Assembly (NCBI GenBank): GCA_022571215.1
Contig: JACZYG010000008.1
Location: 1 to 64,000 of the forward strand
Length of the DNA: 64,000 bases
Origin: Fidelibacterota bacterium
Lineage (GTDB): Bacteria > Fidelibacterota > SORT01
Direction: 5' to 3'
Translations under genes and position numbers: made by a program
Part shown: positions 20,727 to 30,256 of the stretch, piece after piece
How positions within the stretch are numbered: the stretch's first letter is position 1
Layout: each line of letters opens with the position of its first letter
The notes under the pieces: generated by a model
Seen by the model: the letters and a program-made list of their open reading frames with translations, nothing else
What the model was told of the DNA's origin: nothing
Database searches by the model: none

Positions 20727-23700
20727 TCATTTTACAACCGCTATCTTGATGATAGTTGAAGAACTCTTTCCGTTCACGCCCGTTGCGGTCACTCTTGCTA
20801 AATATACTCCGCTCGAAACTCCACTCACATCCCAGACTGTTTCATTAAATTCGTTCTTTTGAATATGTTCACCCTGAAGGGTGTGGACAAACTCACCGGC
20901 CATATCGAATATCATTATTTCGACATTGTTGACCTCGGTCACGAAATATCGAATCTTTGTTTCGTTCCCTTTCGCCGGATTCGGATATGCAAAGACCTTA
21001 CCCGATTCCATAAGTTCATTGTTAACCGCGAGCGCGGAAAATGTTGAAGGAGGAGCGTAGTTCGTCCGTTCGTTATTCCCCGCGAATGTAGGCCAGGGCA
21101 GCACCGGATCGTTCTCTGCATCCTCTAACATCGTCCACATATAGAGGAATCCGTCCTCACTTGCTACAACAATCTCAATCGGTCCACCCGGTATAACATC
21201 GTCAATAACGGGAGTGGAATTAACGCTCCCCCCTGTCGAAAGAGGGAAACCGTCGACAAGTGAACCGTCGCCATGATAACCATAAACCAATCCGTTCGGC
21301 GCCCCGAAAACTATATCCGGGAAACCATCGCCGTCAACATCTCCAACCACGGGAGAAGACAATATATAACCAACAGGATTCTGATTATTTATCGTAACGG
21401 GAAAATTATCAACAAGAGTCAGATTAGCATTAAAAGCCCATAGTTTATTGTTTCCGGTTATAATCAGTTCCAGTTCGCCGTCAGCATCAATATCAGCAAG
21501 AGCGGGTGAGGAAAGTATCGAATCTCCCGTATCGTATCTGTATTGTATAATATTGTTCGAGTTTAGATTATCGTCTGCTTCTATCCCGGTTCTTTCAATC
21601 TGTACTATTCCTTCCTCTGAAACGGTTATCGCCCATCCACTTCGCCCATAAATGCTACCTGTTACCACATGCTCATCCGAAGTCAGCAGATGGGTGCTGT
21701 TTGAGAAAGCCATACTGCGAATTGTGCCGTTTCCGAAACCGGTTATTATATCACCTCCATAGTTAATCCGGCTGAGACTGCCATCAACTCCTCCAACCCA
21801 TATAATGCCCTCCGCTACCAAAGGAGTCGCTCTTATTTCGCTACCAATGTCGACACTCCACACCGGGGTCGCTTCAAACAGCGAAGATGGATTGATTTCG
21901 TGTTCATACATTTGAACGGTGCCATTTATGCCTGCCACAATAATCTCAAGGGAATCATTTCCTCCAAGGTCTGTGACCAAAATACTTCCGGCAACGCTAT
22001 CCCCCACATCGGTAAATACTTTACGGCGTGAATTATAAGGTTCGAATGAGCCGTTTCTCATAGTCGTAATTTGTATCGCACCGTTAGGTAAGGTCATGAA
22101 GATTTCCTTTACGCCGTCACCATCGAAGTCCGCGACTGCAGGGGAATTGGTGCTGCCTAAATTTGAATCCTCCAAGGGAAACGGAAATCCCTCAACCAAC
22201 AAGCCATTTGAAAGGTCAAACGTCATCACTTCACCGGCTTTTGAAATGTTGGTGATATTTATGCCCGTATAACCTCCTAAGTTACTCCGGTTGTCCGGAT
22301 TGGTTTCGTTCGTGAATGCCACGGCAGAATCGAGGTTTTCAGGAACGAAATTCGGATTTTGGAAGTACCATGCCGGGTTTTTCGCATAAAACGGGTCCCA
22401 AGGGCTGCCGGCTTCCGAGCCGCCGCCCGGCTGCAAGAATCCGAATTCATGTCCGATATCCTGTGAGCCGTCCCCCTCTTCAAGAGCGACTCCTCTATTA
22501 TCAATATCGTTATTAATCGTGTTACTTGCTCGGTTAGCTGCAATTACTTCTTTATCTATATGCCATATCAGCATCCCTGAACCGGGAAGTCCCGCATCGT
22601 AATTTGCTACGCTGACAATTACACCGCTTTTTTCGCTGTCGTATTTTACAAAAGCTGTATCTCCTCCGACTATTAATAAATCAAATCCCTCTATCGCAGC
22701 CGTATTTCGGCTCCTGTTTTCCACCAAAAAATACTCGTTGGAATTAATAGGAATCCGGTAGATACCTGTTCCGCCGTCACTCCCGGCGATTGAAACCGGC
22801 AGACTCGTTCCTATCCTGATAGTTTTTGCCTCGTCCCAACCCGCGCTGAACCGAGTGTACGCGCTTGGATATGCGGGAACGGAACCGCTCATATTATTCG
22901 ACCCTTGATCCATCAATCCCCACTTCCCTATCCCGGGATTACCTGTATCCGTATCCCATAGCGAAGGAAGTTCGAGAAAACTTCCGAAAAGAAGCGCAAA
23001 TGTCCCGTTGAGGGCTATGTCGAATCCCTCCTGGCTTTGTGTTTCCGGAAGGATGATCCCTTTCTCTACACCAAATGCCTGAAGCTCTGAAAATTCTCCT
23101 GCCGATAAATTTTTCGACAGGAAATCAGAATCGAGATATGCCGATGGAATATCGAAGGGAGTGAGATCGAGCTGAAAGACAAAATCTTTTCCCACTCCCG
23201 CATGAAATATGGTAACCACATCAAACGCATTATAATCGGCAATATCCACAGCAGCCGCTTTTATGGATTGATAAAACAGCTGAGCGAGCCGCTGGTCATT
23301 TGTCTCATCATCTAAGTTCGGACTGTAAAAACGCATCGAGTCTGAAAGCTGATATGCTCCGTTTCGACTTGAAGGAGACACTACAGAGCGTTCCAGGTCG
23401 ATTAACACTTTTCCCCCGGAAACTTTCTTGTAATAGTTTGAGAGCGCCTTAATGTGCGCGCTGAAATAAATATTGTTATGAGGAGGCGGATCAAATTTAA
23501 GATCGCTGCCTATAGATGGAAAGGATAGATCAAATAACCCGTTTCCTGTCGAACCGTCATCGGTGTCCTTTTTGAATTCAACTCGTATGGCTAAGAGCTT
23601 AAACAAATCGAGAACACTGCTTCTGAATAAGCCAAGTTTCGGAGTGAGAGAAGCGTTCGGAAGCTTAATATTGGGCTGGTACTGACCATAAGACTCTATC

Positions 23701-23771
23701 GGGAAATAAAAACAAATAAGGAGTAAAAGGGTAAACTTCTGAAGATTCATTTGGAAGTGTTTCAACATCAC
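20727..23771 (-). CDS. T9SS-sorted M6-type protease homologue lacking HExxH
   Basis: 1014 residues. A signal peptide (about 1-29) is followed by a region like the M6 (immune inhibitor A-type) metalloprotease domain up to about residue 540. FG-GAP/VCBS-like repeats come next (about 545-890, with SPAVADFDGDGVKEIFM and SPVVGDVDGDGFPDIVFG). The end is a type IX sorting domain (about 930-1014, VFAYPNPAKG through the SSGVYLARV pattern). Where M6 enzymes have HEFGHxLGLPDLYD, this protein reads ALLFGSFLELPSLWD (259-273), so both histidines and the glutamate are lost. It is probably a non-catalytic secreted binding or adhesion protein. A second ATG at 23750 is an alternative start. Confidence 0.85.
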   Translation of the reverse strand: MMLKHFQMNLQKFTLLLLICFYFPIESYGQYQPNIKLPNASLTPKLGLFRSSVLDLFKLLAIRVEFKKDTDDGSTGNGLFDLSFPSIGSDLKFDPPPHNNIYFSAHIKALSNYYKKVSGGKVLIDLERSVVSPSSRNGAYQLSDSMRFYSPNLDDETNDQRLAQLFYQSIKAAAVDIADYNAFDVVTIFHAGVGKDFVFQLDLTPFDIPSAYLDSDFLSKNLSAGEFSELQAFGVEKGIILPETQSQEGFDIALNGTFALLFGSFLELPSLWDTDTGNPGIGKWGLMDQGSNNMSGSVPAYPSAYTRFSAGWDEAKTIRIGTSLPVSIAGSDGGTGIYRIPINSNEYFLVENRSRNTAAIEGFDLLIVGGDTAFVKYDSEKSGVIVSVANYDAGLPGSGMLIWHIDKEVIAANRASNTINNDIDNRGVALEEGDGSQDIGHEFGFLQPGGGSEAGSPWDPFYAKNPAWYFQNPNFVPENLDSAVAFTNETNPDNRSNLGGYTGINITNISKAGEVMTFDLSNGLLVEGFPFPLEDSNLGSTNSPAVADFDGDGVKEIFMTLPNGAIQITTMRNGSFEPYNSRRKVFTDVGDSVAGSILVTDLGGNDSLEIIVAGINGTVQMYEHEINPSSLFEATPVWSVDIGSEIRATPLVAEGIIWVGGVDGSLSRINYGGDIITGFGNGTIRSMAFSNSTHLLTSDEHVVTGSIYGRSGWAITVSEEGIVQIERTGIEADDNLNSNNIIQYRYDTGDSILSSPALADIDADGELELIITGNNKLWAFNANLTLVDNFPVTINNQNPVGYILSSPVVGDVDGDGFPDIVFGAPNGLVYGYHGDGSLVDGFPLSTGGSVNSTPVIDDVIPGGPIEIVVASEDGFLYMWTMLEDAENDPVLPWPTFAGNNERTNYAPPSTFSALAVNNELMESGKVFAYPNPAKGNETKIRYFVTEVNNVEIMIFDMAGEFVHTLQGEHIQKNEFNETVWDVSGVSSGVYLARVTATGVNGKSSSTIIKIAVVK

Positions 23772-23823
23772 TGAGTGAGATAATGCATTAACTTTTCACC
23801 CGTGAAAAATCTGTTCGACGAGG

Positions 23824-24945
23824 TTAAAAGTTCATATTAATGCTGAATCGCATTGTGTTGGTCAACGGATGACCTTCGGGACCATCCACATAACCGAAAT
23901 CAAAACCCAATGTGTTATATCTTATACCTATGCCGAGCGTTTTCATCAGCGCTACGTTGTTATCTTCATCGCGTAGGAAATAATCCCTGAAAAATCCAGC
24001 TCTAAGAGCGACCAATCCCGAATACCAATACTCGAAACCGACATTATGAATTATCTTTTGCCATTCCAGATTAGGCGAATCATCTGTCCATGAAGTAAAC
24101 AGCGCTTTGTAAAACGGATCTTTATGGGCTTCTTCCGCGCTTTCAGGTTCAATAAATCCGTCACCGTTCAGATCGCGATTTGGATAAGAAGCAACAAGAA
24201 GTTTATTCATATCATACGCGAATCTCAATGAGTTGAATTCACCGTCAAACAGCATGTAACTTAGACCCATTTTTAAATTCATCGGCATCGGATCAGCTTG
24301 ATTGGCATCAATAAACTGAACATTCGGACCGATATTGGCGATTGCGATACCTAAATCGAGACCTGAAAAGAGCTTATCACGGGTGAGCATGCCGATATCA
24401 AATGCGAATGAAGTCGCCTTACCGTCTCCCGGTTGTCTTCCGGCGCTGAACGGCGCAAGGTCCTGATGAACTAACTTAACATTTATTCCCACAGTTGAGT
24501 TTTCGCTAAAATCAGCGGCATAGGTGCCGACAATTGCGAGCATAAAAGATCGAAAGGTACCGAGCGCTTCGGGCCCGGAAGTACCGGTTTGTATCTGCTC
24601 TCCAAGGTCTAAATAAATAATGTGACCTCCGATAGACCCAAGCCCTTCAACATGCTGACTATATCCGAGAAAGTTATAGCTTATATCGTCAACGAGATTG
24701 GGCAGCCATTTTGCCCGCATCAATGAAATTTTTCTACCTTCGCTCCATGCGATTCCTGCCGGATTATAATATCCGCCGACAGCATCATCTGCGATAGCGA
24801 CATTTGCTTCTCCCATACCGCTGGCGCGGGCGCCCGGAGCTATCAGCAGGAACGGAGCGCTTGCTTCACTCTGAGAAAAAAGCTGGGTGGTGTTGAGGGT
24901 AAATGCAGCTATTGAAAGGGCTACAATCACAGTCTTAAACATCAA
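23824..24945 (-). CDS. PorV/PorQ-family outer-membrane barrel protein
   Basis: 373 residues with a signal peptide (about 1-25, cut near TTQLFSQ). The start of the mature part, APFLLIAPGARASGMGEANVAIADDA, matches the PorV/UPF0164 pattern, as does YYNPAGIAW. The rest is alternating barrel strands ending in MRFSINMNF. PorV recognises sorted T9SS cargo and hands it to the surface. Its position next to a cargo protein with a T9SS sorting domain supports this, but PorQ or a general FadL-like role is not excluded. Confidence 0.78.
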   Translation of the reverse strand: MMFKTVIVALSIAAFTLNTTQLFSQSEASAPFLLIAPGARASGMGEANVAIADDAVGGYYNPAGIAWSEGRKISLMRAKWLPNLVDDISYNFLGYSQHVEGLGSIGGHIIYLDLGEQIQTGTSGPEALGTFRSFMLAIVGTYAADFSENSTVGINVKLVHQDLAPFSAGRQPGDGKATSFAFDIGMLTRDKLFSGLDLGIAIANIGPNVQFIDANQADPMPMNLKMGLSYMLFDGEFNSLRFAYDMNKLLVASYPNRDLNGDGFIEPESAEEAHKDPFYKALFTSWTDDSPNLEWQKIIHNVGFEYWYSGLVALRAGFFRDYFLRDEDNNVALMKTLGIGIRYNTLGFDFGYVDGPEGHPLTNTMRFSINMNF

Positions 24946-25082
24946 ATACTCCTATTATTTCCGAATCGCTTGCGCCGGCTGTTTATTGCACTTCGGCTAA
25001 CGAGCTCCTCGCGTCATATTTTCCAAATTAAACTGTAACGATATATTTATAAAGCCCTCATATTTTTAACTAATAGTGTGCA

Positions 25083-25111
25083 AAGATAATATGACATAAA
25101 AAGATTGTCAA
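25083..25111 (-). promoter_or_regulatory. Putative sigma-70 promoter of the PorV-like gene
   Basis: Minus-strand TTGACA (25106-25111), a 17-nt spacer and TATCTT (25083-25088). It would give a leader of about 130 nt before the ATG at 24945. The -35 is perfect and the -10 moderate. The rest of the 270-bp gap (24946-25215) shows nothing else. Confidence 0.5.
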
Positions 25112-25215
25112 GACCTTTTTATCCGTTGTATCTTGATGTTCAGGGCATTTATCATTCATCGCCTTATACAAATTTGCGAACAATTAGTTCCCGAAAGAAA
25201 CAGGTGGAAATGCCG

Positions 25216-26940
25216 TCAGGTTGAGAGGATAAGAAGAGTCACGTCATCCTGAGAAGAAATATCGTCGGCATGATTATCAACATCATTGACAATAGAGTCC
25301 AAAAGTTCCTTCGGAGATAGATGAAGATTACGTTTAACGTGGTCTATCAGCCTTTTTTCACCGTACTCATCCTCCTCTTTGTTTTCAGCTTCCGTGATAC
25401 CGTCGGTATACATTACGATTTTATCGCCTTTAACAATATCGATGGTTTCGGTCTTATAGTTGACCCCCGGCATCATCCCTATAATGAGACCTCCCTCCTC
25501 AAGCGGAGTCACTTCCCCCGTTTCGCTGAAACGTAAGGGCGGATTGTGACCGGCGTTGCAGTAAGTCAATTTTCTTGACTTCGGGTCGAGAACAGCCACA
25601 AAGAATGTAATGAATTTATCCGCAGTCGTATTTTCATATAAAATTTCATTTATCCGTCTTACGAGTAATCCAAGATCTGATTCGATGTTTATCAATGCCC
25701 TAAGACTCGCTTGCACATTGGACATCAGAAGAGACGCTCCTGCGCCCTTTCCCGATACATCCGCTATCGCCAACGCTACCCTGCCGTCATCAAGTTTAAT
25801 CACATCGAAGTAATCTCCGCCGACCTCCAGACTTGCCACATTTTTGCCAAACACCTCCCATTCCGTTCCGATATCAAAATCTGACGCAAGAAGTCCTTGT
25901 TGAATTTCTCTCGCGATGTTCAATTCTTCCTGAAGCCTCTGTCGCTCAAGCGATTCCTTGAATAATCTCGCGTTTTCAATCGAAATTATCGCCTGTCCGC
26001 CCATTGTGTGCAGAAATTGAAGATCTTCAGGCGAAAAAGGGTTGTTTCCTTTCCTCTCTTCGATGCAAAGAGTCCCCTTGTTTTCGCCCTGTATTGCCAA
26101 AGGTATCAGAGCTGCGATATTAGCCTTACGGAGAGCCTTATGCAGCTCGTCCCTCTTGTTTCTCACAAGCAGTGGTTCGCTGAATCCGGTTATTTGATCT
26201 ACGTACGGAGAGAGTATTTCGATATTCTCCTGTGAAAATCCTTTTCCGTGAAATAATTCGAAAGAGCCTTCTGTTTTCAGATACAACAGAAACTTACTGA
26301 CCATCAACTGCCCCATCAGAGCGTAGCCGAACTGTTTGACTATCTCATCTAAGTCAAGCGTTGAATTCAGTTCCTTACCAAGTTCAAATAGAGTTTGAAG
26401 CTCTTGATTTTTCCTGTCCAAGCCTCTGTTTGCGCTTTTTATATCGGATACAATAAGCGCGTTCTCAATTGATGATGCCGCGAGGGAGAGTAGCGAAGAG
26501 ACGTAATTTATCTCTTCATTCTCATACTTCTTCCCGAGAAGCCGCTTTCCGAATGCCAAAATTCCCATAATGCTGCCCTTTCGCATAAGTGGAAAGAGAA
26601 CTTCAAGATTTTGTTCAGCGAAGAATTTCCGTAAGGGATTCGTGTCATCCAAGTCATAGACGGGAGAGAAACTTTCGGGCAGATCGGTGTATTTCACTGT
26701 CTTTCCCTCTGAAGCGCTATTCAATCCTTTAGATTTGATCAGCTGTAGTTTATCCTCACCCGCTATGATCATGAAAGCGGATTTTTGGATCATCAAGCGA
26801 CCCATAAGCGATAAAAGTACCTGCTCGATTATCGATTCGTAATTCGTTAGTGAGCTGAGCCTGCTGCTGACCTCAAACAGATCGTTGAGGTCTTGCTCTC
26901 TCTCTTCAAGATATCTTCTGTTCGCATTCTCAGGGGACAT
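25216..26940 (-). CDS. Double-GAF PP2C phosphatase of RsbU/SpoIIE type
   Basis: Dephosphorylates an anti-sigma antagonist in a partner switch. I start it at the ATG at 26940 (MSPENANRRYLEE). The longer frame up to 27108 would run through a MITE-like repeat and encodes nothing recognisable. The 574 residues contain a coiled start, two GAF domains (about 20-170 and 190-335) and a SpoIIE domain (about 370-574). The SpoIIE domain has GGDYFDVIKLDDGRVALAIADVSGKG and VMYTDGITEAEN, so the metal-binding aspartates are present. No membrane helix is seen. It ends a run of partner-switching genes. Confidence 0.9.
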   Translation of the reverse strand: MSPENANRRYLEEREQDLNDLFEVSSRLSSLTNYESIIEQVLLSLMGRLMIQKSAFMIIAGEDKLQLIKSKGLNSASEGKTVKYTDLPESFSPVYDLDDTNPLRKFFAEQNLEVLFPLMRKGSIMGILAFGKRLLGKKYENEEINYVSSLLSLAASSIENALIVSDIKSANRGLDRKNQELQTLFELGKELNSTLDLDEIVKQFGYALMGQLMVSKFLLYLKTEGSFELFHGKGFSQENIEILSPYVDQITGFSEPLLVRNKRDELHKALRKANIAALIPLAIQGENKGTLCIEERKGNNPFSPEDLQFLHTMGGQAIISIENARLFKESLERQRLQEELNIAREIQQGLLASDFDIGTEWEVFGKNVASLEVGGDYFDVIKLDDGRVALAIADVSGKGAGASLLMSNVQASLRALINIESDLGLLVRRINEILYENTTADKFITFFVAVLDPKSRKLTYCNAGHNPPLRFSETGEVTPLEEGGLIIGMMPGVNYKTETIDIVKGDKIVMYTDGITEAENKEEDEYGEKRLIDHVKRNLHLSPKELLDSIVNDVDNHADDISSQDDVTLLILST

Positions 26941-27078
26941 AATTAGACAATTATACGACCGTATTTCTAATAATTCAACGGATAAGGCAGCTGTTGAATG
27001 ACTGGATTGTCCGGCATCGGCGGTGGCTCTTTCAAACGGTACGCGCCACTTTGTATCGTCATTGCGTATCAGTCTACT

Positions 27079-27167
27079 GTCTTTGCGAGCGAAGCGCGGC
27101 AATCCCATTCTTCACGCGAATTAATTCCGAGATTGCTTCGATCTGATGAATCAGGTCTCGCAAAGAC
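27079..27167. repeat. MITE-like inverted-repeat element, copy 2
   Basis: Bounded by GTCTTTGCGAG and CTCGCAAAGAC, with inner GGCAATCCC and GAGATTGC segments. It is related to copies at 15131, 38920 and 45780. Confidence 0.75.
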
Positions 27168-27254
27168 GAATATCCTCTCCCCTCCATATTAAGGAGGGGT
27201 GCCCCGCTTTCAGCGGGATTAGTCCCGCCATCGGCGGGAATTGATTTTCAAATA

Positions 27255-27356
27255 AAACCGTTAAAACGGTTTCTTGTATACGTGACATATCAATAACCCC
27301 TGGATTAATCCAGGGGTTATTGAGAGAATTATAATATTCGAACCATTTTAATGGTT
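27255..27356. repeat. Composite palindromic repeat, copy 2
   Basis: Three palindromes in order: AAACCGTT-aa-AACGGTTT (27255-27272), a perfect 32-nt palindrome with core CCCCTGGATTAATCCAGGGG (27291-27322), and AACCATT-tt-AATGGTT (27341-27356). The same order recurs at 45610-45712. Confidence 0.85.
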
Positions 27357-27371
27357 TTAATATAGAAGCGG

Positions 27372-27812
27372 TCAACGCAGATATTTTATCATTTTTACCG
27401 AGTTCATAGCGTCGTCGTCCTTGTCAAAAACCACCTCATCCATAGATTTTTTCATCAGGTATATTCCTAAACCCCCTTTTTGTAATTTTTTCAATCTATT
27501 TTGAACTGCCGCTTCATCATCGGGTTCGGAATTAAAACCCTTGCCCGAATCAGAGATGCTAATAATAATCTTATCGGAATCGTACCGCACCTTTACGGTA
27601 ATTTCTTTATCGTCGCCCCCTCTATAGGCGTGTTTGATGACATTGGTGCACGCTTCATCAACAGCGAGAGCAATATCACCAGACGCTGAATTGTCAAATC
27701 CTGCTTTATTCGCTATATCTGTGATAAAATCGCGTATTATCTTCAGATTAGTGCTTTGAGTCGGGATCTTCAGTATAAAATCTTTATTCGACAAGCTGTT
27801 CTCCCTGCTCAA
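27372..27812 (-). CDS. RsbW-type anti-sigma/serine kinase
   Basis: 146 residues of the HATPase_c_2 family. The N-box is AVDEACTNVIKHAY (about residue 48-61), and the G1 box ISDSGKGF and the GLGIYLMKKSMDEV segment follow. Such kinases bind a sigma factor or other target and phosphorylate the STAS antagonist. The start overlaps the upstream STAS gene by 4 nt. No sigma factor gene is adjacent, so the target is unknown. Confidence 0.92.
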   Translation of the reverse strand: MSRENSLSNKDFILKIPTQSTNLKIIRDFITDIANKAGFDNSASGDIALAVDEACTNVIKHAYRGGDDKEITVKVRYDSDKIIISISDSGKGFNSEPDDEAAVQNRLKKLQKGGLGIYLMKKSMDEVVFDKDDDAMNSVKMIKYLR

Positions 27813-28165
27813 CCTGCGCTGCCAAAGGAGGATTCAGCTTCTTCCTGAGTTTTAAATATATCATATAAACTCGGAAATCCGACAAGATCGAATACGCGAT
27901 AGATCTTATCGCTCATCTCTGTCAATTTGATGTCGCCATCGTGATTTCGAATATCCTCGATATTTCCCATTATCACTCCGAGTCCCGCGCTTGATATGTA
28001 TTCAAGTTCAGCAAAATTCAAAATGATATTATATTTCCCCGATTTAATTATCTCTTGAATTTTAGACTCGAACTTTGACGCAGTATGGGCATCGAGATAC
28101 CCGCCGACATGGAGTATAGATGTCTCATTTTTCTCATCAATTTTCATTGTTATATCCGTCTGCAT
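27809..28165 (-). CDS. RsbV/SpoIIAA-type STAS anti-sigma antagonist
   Basis: 118 residues with a STAS fold. The conserved segment LEYISSAGLGVIMGN (about 54-68) carries the serine pair in which one is normally phosphorylated. It forms the switch with the RsbW-type kinase just downstream and the two PP2C phosphatases on either side. ATG at 28147 (MKIDEKNET) is an alternative start. Confidence 0.92.
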   Translation of the reverse strand: MQTDITMKIDEKNETSILHVGGYLDAHTASKFESKIQEIIKSGKYNIILNFAELEYISSAGLGVIMGNIEDIRNHDGDIKLTEMSDKIYRVFDLVGFPSLYDIFKTQEEAESSFGSAG

Positions 28166-28206
28166 TACTCTTTCTCCATCTTATTTACGTTTTAAGGTTC
28201 TCTTTG

Positions 28207-30228
28207 TTACTTGATTTTCATTATTATCATCGTTACATCGTCGTGGACAGGTTGTTTACCCATATGATTCCAGATGTCGGATATCAATTTCGCTTTAATC
28301 TCTTCTGAACTGAAATCGAAATTATTCTTCAGCGATTTTTTTATTCTCTCCTCACCAAATTCTCTCTGATTTTCATCCATGGCATCGGAAACTCCATCGG
28401 TATAAAAATAATACAGTTCATTACTATTGAGTTTCTGTTCTTTTTCTTCGATTATTTTGTCGAAGATACCGCCTTTGTCCAGTCCGAGGCCGATACCTTT
28501 AGGTTCTAAGTTGATCCATTCATCTTTATTCCTGTTGTAGTACATGATCGGCATATGTCCCGCTCTCGCATATTTCATTTTATTCTTCTTCTTATCAATT
28601 ATCGCATAGGTCAACGATACAAACGAGCGGCGATCCATGTTGCCATGCAACGCTCTGTTTACGTCGCAGAGTATCTTGCGGGGCGAATCATATATCCTGC
28701 TATAGGCTTGAATCATTCCCTTGATCTCCGCCATATAGAACGCGGCGGAGGTTCCTTTACCCGAAACGTCTCCGATGACCATGCCGAGACGGTCATCGTC
28801 AATTTCTATAAAATCGAAATAATCCCCGCCAACCTCGGTTGCCGGCATGCTCGCCGCAGCCAGGTCTATTGAATCCGAAGGAATAGGCACTTCTTTGGGC
28901 AGCAAATTAAGTTGAACCTCATGCGCCAATCTCAATTCATGTTCGAGCCTCTCCTTATCAAGAGATTTTTTTACTAATTTAGTATTCTCAAGAGCGATGA
29001 CGATATGATTAGTAAATGCTCCGAGCAGATTAATATCGTCATTATCAAAACCGTACTCTTCGTTTTTCGCCGCGTATAATATTCCGATAACATTTGAATC
29101 GGATATCAACGGATAACCGACAAGGGACTTCACATCAGAATTCCAAGAACTCAGATGCCTCGTACCCGACTGCCTCAATACATCCTGCGCGATAAAAGGT
29201 TGTTTACTTTCGAATATCGTACCGCTCGTGCCTTCCGTTTTACTGAAATTCATATTCTGCTGTTGTTCCCGGCTTAATCCATAACTTGAAGAGAGATAAA
29301 AATGATTGGAATCCTCTTCAGTGAGCACTAACCAGGAGTACTGAGAATTTGAATATTCGGCGGTAAACTCTGAAATCATCTCAGCGAGTTTATCGAAGTC
29401 AAGAACGGAACTTACCGATCGGCTCAGCCTCTGTAATGATTCTATCTCCCTAATTTTTTTGTCGAACAGGGTTGCCGTGGGGAGATGCAGCAATAATCCG
29501 ATTAGCGCAAATGCCGTATAAATGGAGATGAATCCCGTGGAGAGTCGTACGAATATTTCCACACTGTAGCTATATTCATAAATAGCGCTCCCGTCAACAA
29601 GATCTTGAAGCATCGCAGAGAAAGCCACAATTATCAAACTGACTAAGAGTATCTGATATTTCTGCTTTTTCGACAGATAGGCTATCCATGAGACCCTAAA
29701 TGAGTTGAACACAGCAAACCCGACAGGAATCATAGCAACAGTCAACATCTGCTGGAAACCTTTTGAGCTCAACCCGCCAAAGATAGAAACCAGTGAAATG
29801 GATATGACCAATAACGCAAACAGTCGAGCCGTACTTTTTCGCCGTTTGAAATAGATGAGGTCGCGCAGCTGAATCAAAGCGATAATGCTTAACAAGGAGT
29901 AAATTATGGATGTGAGCGCGTATCCCGTCACTGAACTGAAGGCGGGAAGAATCATGATCCTGCGGATGTAGGAGAACCCGAAAAACAGAAGCACAGTGAG
30001 CAACAGAACCCGGAATTTTCCTGTAGTCTCCGCCGGTCTCAAAATCTTTATTGAGGATAACAGCGGGACAAATCCCACTACTGCGCCAAAAAGAAGAATT
30101 TCCCTTAACCAGGAGAGACCTTCTATCACCCCTGTATGAAGGTAGAAAAGCGTGTCACCGATATAAACAAGTAGGAAAACACCGACCGGGAGAAATATCA
30201 GCAGCAGATCTTTCTTAAATATCTTCAA
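28207..30228 (-). CDS. Membrane-bound GAF-PP2C phosphatase (RsbU/SpoIIE type)
   Basis: 673 residues. About seven hydrophobic helices fill residues 8-255, the first being LLLIFLPVGVFLLVYIGDTLF. A GAF domain (about 275-420) and a SpoIIE phosphatase domain (about 445-673) follow. GGDYFDFIEIDDDRLGMVIGDVSGKG and YYFYTDGVSDAMDENQ show intact metal-binding residues. It probably senses a membrane or envelope signal and dephosphorylates the adjacent STAS protein, while the soluble paralogue at 25.2 kb gives a second input. Confidence 0.9.
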   Translation of the reverse strand: MKIFKKDLLLIFLPVGVFLLVYIGDTLFYLHTGVIEGLSWLREILLFGAVVGFVPLLSSIKILRPAETTGKFRVLLLTVLLFFGFSYIRRIMILPAFSSVTGYALTSIIYSLLSIIALIQLRDLIYFKRRKSTARLFALLVISISLVSIFGGLSSKGFQQMLTVAMIPVGFAVFNSFRVSWIAYLSKKQKYQILLVSLIIVAFSAMLQDLVDGSAIYEYSYSVEIFVRLSTGFISIYTAFALIGLLLHLPTATLFDKKIREIESLQRLSRSVSSVLDFDKLAEMISEFTAEYSNSQYSWLVLTEEDSNHFYLSSSYGLSREQQQNMNFSKTEGTSGTIFESKQPFIAQDVLRQSGTRHLSSWNSDVKSLVGYPLISDSNVIGILYAAKNEEYGFDNDDINLLGAFTNHIVIALENTKLVKKSLDKERLEHELRLAHEVQLNLLPKEVPIPSDSIDLAAASMPATEVGGDYFDFIEIDDDRLGMVIGDVSGKGTSAAFYMAEIKGMIQAYSRIYDSPRKILCDVNRALHGNMDRRSFVSLTYAIIDKKKNKMKYARAGHMPIMYYNRNKDEWINLEPKGIGLGLDKGGIFDKIIEEKEQKLNSNELYYFYTDGVSDAMDENQREFGEERIKKSLKNNFDFSSEEIKAKLISDIWNHMGKQPVHDDVTMIIMKIK

Positions 30229-30256
30229 CGGCTAAAAACCGATGTTATGTCCGGAT

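Larger units (their letters stand above)
26941..27371. other. Repeat-filled intergenic region
   Basis: Between the kinase gene and the GAF phosphatase gene, about 430 bp hold a MITE-like element (27079-27167), a CCCCTCC-type hairpin (about 27178-27198), a CCCGCTTTCAGCGGG hairpin (27204-27218) and a composite palindromic repeat (27255-27356). No gene is seen. The insertion separates two functionally linked genes. Confidence 0.75.

Noticed and set aside
23783-23800. Terminator downstream of the PorV-like gene (TTTTCAC/GTGAAAA hairpin)
   Set aside because: The stem is A/T-rich and no clear U-tract follows on the minus strand, so support is too weak.
26941-27108. N-terminal extension of the double-GAF phosphatase
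   Set aside because: The extra 56 codons cross the end of a repeat element (GCGAGCGAAGCGCGGCAATC) and encode nothing family-like. The ATG at 26940 is the sensible start.
27151-27375. Open frame of 74 codons between the RsbW-type kinase and the GAF phosphatase
   Set aside because: It lies wholly within the MITE-like and composite palindromic repeats, so the frame is an accident of repeat sequence.
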